Assembly: GCF_024213195.1 (NCBI RefSeq)
Contig: NZ_JANAVF010000013.1
Coordinates: 1 to 64,000, forward strand
Direction: 5' to 3'
DNA: 64,000 nucleotides
Origin: Streptomyces sp. TBY4
Lineage (GTDB): Bacteria > Actinomycetota > Actinomycetes > Streptomycetales > Streptomycetaceae
This document shows positions 60,161 through 64,000 of this stretch, piece by piece. The first letter of the stretch is position 1, and every line of letters begins with the position of its first letter. The translations under genes and the position numbers were made by a program. The notes beneath the pieces were generated by a model that was not told the origin of the DNA, did no database searches, and worked only from the letters and a program-made list of their open reading frames with translations.

Positions 60161-61531
60161 ATGAGGACCAGGCTTATATCCGTACGATTTGGATCGCTGC
60201 TGGCCGCTCTGCTGCTGGCGCTGTCCGCGACCGCCCTGCTGGTCGCCCCGTCGGCCTCGGCCGCCGACGGGACCACCACCGTGGCGGAGGCCCTCAAGAA
60301 GGGCCCGGTCTACGTGGACCCCCGTGCCGAGGCGCAGCTGCCCCCCGCGCAGGCCGAGGCGCTCGCGAAGAAGATCAAGGACGCCGGGAAGCCGGTGTTC
60401 GTCGCCGTGCTGCCGGCCACCGCCGAGTTCCCCGCCGACAGCGTGCTCAAGACGGTCCGCACCGAGACCGGCATCACCGGCCTCTACGCGATCCGGCTCG
60501 GGGACGGCTTCAACGCCGGAGCCGACCGGGCCGTCATGCCGAACAACGCGGTCCGCAACCTGGTCGACGCCGTCAAGGCCGGGGGAGCCGTCGACGCGAA
60601 CACCGAGCTCAACAACTTCGTGGACCAGGCCCTGGCCCAGGCCAAGGGCAGCGCGCCGGCCTCCTGGGGCACCGCGAGCACGGACGGCGGGGCCCCGGTG
60701 GGCGCGCTGATCGGACTCGGCGTGGTGGCCGCCGTCGGCGGCGGCGGGGCGTACGCGCTGGTCAAGCGCAACCGCAAGAAGAAGGAAGAGCTCCGGCGCG
60801 AGTCCATCGCCCGGCTGGGCGTGGTCGTCGACGAGGACATCACGGCCTTCGGCGAGGAGCTGGAGCGACTCGACTTCCACCCCGGTGAGCCCGGCGCCGA
60901 CGATGCGATGCGCGCGGACTACGAGCAGGGCCTCGACTCGTACGAGAAGGCCAAGCAGATCATGGCCTCCGTGCAGCACCCGGAGGAGGTCAAGGGGGTC
61001 ACCCAGGCGCTGGAGGACGGCCGGTACGCCCTGGCCTGCCTCGACTCCCGCCGGCAGGGCAGGCCGCTGCCCGAGCGCCGCGCCCCCTGCTTCTTCGACC
61101 CGCGCCACGGCCCGAGCACCGAGGACGCCGCCTGGGCCCCGGCGGGCGGGGCCGCCCGTACGGTCCCGGTCTGCACGGCGGACGCGGTCCGGCTGCGCGA
61201 CGGCCAGGACCCGGCGGTCCGCACCGTGGCCACCGAGCACGGTCCGCGCCCCTACTACGACGCGGGCCCGGCGTACGGCCCCTGGGCGGGCGGTTACTTC
61301 GGCGGCGGCATCCTGCCCGGCCTGCTCATGGGCACGATGCTCGGCTCGATGATGTCGAGCCCGGCCTACGCCTCGGACTTCGGCGGCGGCAACGGCTTCG
61401 ACGGAGGAGGCGGCGGTTTCGACGGCGGCGACGTCTCCGGAGCCGACTTCAACCCGTCCGACTTCGGAGGCGGGGACTTCGGCGGCGGAGGCGGCTTCGA
61501 CGGCGGCGGGTTCGGCGGGGGCGACTTCTAG
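60161..61531 (+). CDS. Secreted/membrane protein with Gly-Phe-Asp-rich C-terminus
   Basis: 456 residues. A signal peptide (MRTRLISVRFGSLLAALLLA to about ASA34) leads to an extracytoplasmic domain (35-165). A membrane helix at about 178-200 (GALIGLGVVAAVGGGGAYAL) is followed by a basic stretch KRNRKKK and a cytoplasmic domain with several Cys. The last 70 residues are GGGFDGG/DFGGG repeats. No enzyme motif is visible. ATG 60161 has no ribosome site; TAGCGT at 60148-60153 could be a -10 box giving leaderless mRNA. Confidence 0.8.
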   Translation: MRTRLISVRFGSLLAALLLALSATALLVAPSASAADGTTTVAEALKKGPVYVDPRAEAQLPPAQAEALAKKIKDAGKPVFVAVLPATAEFPADSVLKTVRTETGITGLYAIRLGDGFNAGADRAVMPNNAVRNLVDAVKAGGAVDANTELNNFVDQALAQAKGSAPASWGTASTDGGAPVGALIGLGVVAAVGGGGAYALVKRNRKKKEELRRESIARLGVVVDEDITAFGEELERLDFHPGEPGADDAMRADYEQGLDSYEKAKQIMASVQHPEEVKGVTQALEDGRYALACLDSRRQGRPLPERRAPCFFDPRHGPSTEDAAWAPAGGAARTVPVCTADAVRLRDGQDPAVRTVATEHGPRPYYDAGPAYGPWAGGYFGGGILPGLLMGTMLGSMMSSPAYASDFGGGNGFDGGGGGFDGGDVSGADFNPSDFGGGDFGGGGGFDGGGFGGGDF

Positions 61532-61566
61532 CCGCCCCCGGACCCGCGGTGTGGAACGGGGCTCGC

Positions 61567-62178
61567 TCAGGCCTGCTTGATCGCCGAGATGTCGAAGGTC
61601 AGCTTCACCTTGTCGCTGACCATCACGCCGCCGGTCTCCAGGGCCGCGTTCCAGGTCAGACCCCAGTCGGAGCGCAGGATCTCGGCCGAGCCCTCGAACC
61701 CGACGCGCTCGTTGCCGTAGACGTCGGTGGCCGAGCCGCCGAACTCCAGGTCGATGGAGAGCGGGCGGGTGACGTCCTTGATGGTCAGCTCGCCGGTGAT
61801 GCGGTAGGCGTCGCCGCCGAGCTGATGCGCCTGCGTGGAGCGGAAGGTCATCAGCGGGAAGGTCTCGGCGTCGAAGAAGTCGCCGGAACGCAGGTGGCCG
61901 TCGCGGTCGCCGATGCCCGTGTCGATGGAGGCGATCTTCACGTCGATGGAGGCGGTGGAGCGGGACGGGTCGGAGCCGTCCAGGTGCAGGGTGCCCTCGT
62001 GGTCGGCGAAGGTGCCGCGGACGTTGGTGACCATCGCGTGGCGGACGGTGAACCCGATGCTGCTGTGCGCGGCGTCGATGACGTAGTCACCGGTGAGCGC
62101 GGCGAGGGCCGGGTCCACGTCGAGGGTGGCGACGGCGGTGGTGGCGGTGTCCTGGGCGCGGCGGGTGAAGAGACCCAT
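61567..62178 (-). CDS. YceI family protein
   Basis: 203 residues. The YceI lipocalin-like barrel, which binds isoprenoid or polyprenyl lipids in characterised members, is evident from YVIDAAHSSIGFTVRHAMVTNVRG, DVKIASIDTGIGDRDGHLRS-DFFDAETFP and the ITGELTIKDVTRPLSIDLEF segment. There is no signal peptide (MGLFTRRAQDT start), so it is probably cytoplasmic. AAGGAG precedes ATG 62178. Its promoter carries two palindromes, so it looks tightly repressed. Confidence 0.92.
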   Translation of the reverse strand: MGLFTRRAQDTATTAVATLDVDPALAALTGDYVIDAAHSSIGFTVRHAMVTNVRGTFADHEGTLHLDGSDPSRSTASIDVKIASIDTGIGDRDGHLRSGDFFDAETFPLMTFRSTQAHQLGGDAYRITGELTIKDVTRPLSIDLEFGGSATDVYGNERVGFEGSAEILRSDWGLTWNAALETGGVMVSDKVKLTFDISAIKQA

Positions 62179-62221
62179 TGCTTCTCCTTGGTAGGGGTGC
62201 CGCTCGATGTGTCCGGCACTC

Positions 62222-62272
62222 GTTGAACTTTCAACAAGAAGGACGCTAGACCCATTCCGTTCAAATTTCAAC
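62222..62272 (-). promoter_or_regulatory. YceI promoter with two operator palindromes
   Basis: On the minus strand TTGAAA (62271-62266) and TAGCGT (62248-62243) are spaced 17 bases, a good promoter. GTTCAAATTTCAAC (62259-62272) overlaps the -35 box and GTTGAACTTTCAAC (62222-62235) lies just after the start site. The GTTGAA/TTCAAC pattern suits a MarR-type repressor; no MarR gene is in the window. Confidence 0.75.
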
Positions 62273-62342
62273 CTCTGAAGTTCTTGTAGGGGGCTTGGGT
62301 GTCCTGATGACACCTTGGGGGCGGCTTGGCGTCATCGAGGCC

Positions 62343-62371
62343 GGTCCTTTGTGGGGAACCCACAAAGGACC
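62343..62371. promoter_or_regulatory. Perfect 13-bp inverted repeat upstream of the carboxylase gene
   Basis: GGTCCTTTGTGGG-GAA-CCCACAAAGGACC, without a T tract, lies 126 bases before the carboxylase start in the gap shared with the YceI promoter. It may be an operator or an RNA hairpin in the carboxylase leader. Confidence 0.7.
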
Positions 62372-62496
62372 AACGTCCTGCCTGGTGGGCCCCGCGGTGC
62401 CCCCACCGGTTCTGTCCGGCCCGGACAGCGGAAGACACCTGACACTGTGCGGACTCGACGGAGGGTTTTTCCGGTCCGGCTTCGTAAGGTCATTAC

Positions 62497-64000
<1,504 letters not shown>

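Overview
This 64 kb window is typical Streptomyces chromosome. GC content is very high, GTG and TTG starts are common, and purine-rich ribosome binding sites precede most genes. The gene order gatCAB - ilvBNC - serA - putBA - leuB - ilvE - cimA matches, from memory, the conserved core around SCO5498 to SCO5530 of S. coelicolor. No tRNA, rRNA, CRISPR array or complete insertion sequence was seen.

Layout. 1-4.9 kb: a phosphoglycerate-mutase-like phosphatase faces a two-gene operon (ABC ATPase, then an FAD-dehydrogenase/HEAT fusion), framed by dispersed palindromic repeats. 5-8.7 kb: gatC-gatA-small membrane protein-gatB, the Glu/Asp-tRNA amidotransferase. 8.7-12.5 kb: a receptor-type Ser/Thr kinase, a large hairpin repeat, an acetyltransferase and a cupin protein. 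12.6-16.8 kb: MMPL transporter, RimJ/L-type acetyltransferase, a tandem-repeat tract and small proteins. 16.8-23.7 kb: a large ATPase LuxR regulator, a glucose/sorbosone-dehydrogenase lipoprotein, an aldo/keto reductase and a 2-hydroxyacid dehydrogenase. 24-27 kb: a membrane GGDEF/degenerate-EAL protein resembling CdgC. 27-32.7 kb: an ilvB attenuator with an Ile-Leu-Val-Leu leader peptide, then ilvB-ilvN-ilvC and serA. 32.7-39.1 kb: a TetR/MFS pair and a 1369-residue protein joining a nucleoside-phosphorylase fold, a caspase, a NACHT-like ATPase and a glycosyltransferase. 39.1-43.3 kb: PucR regulator and proline catabolism. 43.3-49 kb: nitroreductase, AAC(2')-type acetyltransferase, secreted phospholipase C with a PHO-box-like site, a quinone-type oxidoreductase and a LysR regulator. 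49-51.8 kb: leuB and ilvE. 51.8-58.1 kb: NCS1 permease diverging from a urease-like ureAB-ureC, agmatine deiminase and TetR set. 58.2-62.2 kb: cimA behind a leader with a terminator, a secreted Gly-rich membrane protein, and a YceI protein under two palindromes. 62.5-64 kb: the start of a propionyl-CoA carboxylase beta subunit, cut by the window edge.

How the genes work together. ilvBNC, leuB, ilvE and cimA supply most branched-chain amino acid steps. Transcription attenuation is seen at ilvB and possible at cimA, and a perfect 16-bp palindrome precedes leuB. Proline is converted to glutamate by the 40.6-43.2 kb pair. The NCS1 permease, urease-like proteins and agmatine deiminase suggest uptake and deamination of a nitrogenous compound, probably controlled by the terminal TetR.

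The most unusual item is the four-domain protein at 34981-39090. It has the build of an NLR/STAND conflict (immune) protein but a glycosyltransferase where a repeat sensor would be expected. Other notable points are a urease alpha subunit lacking the flap cysteine, a 160-bp multi-stem palindrome, and a dispersed repeat that supplies a gene's stop codon.
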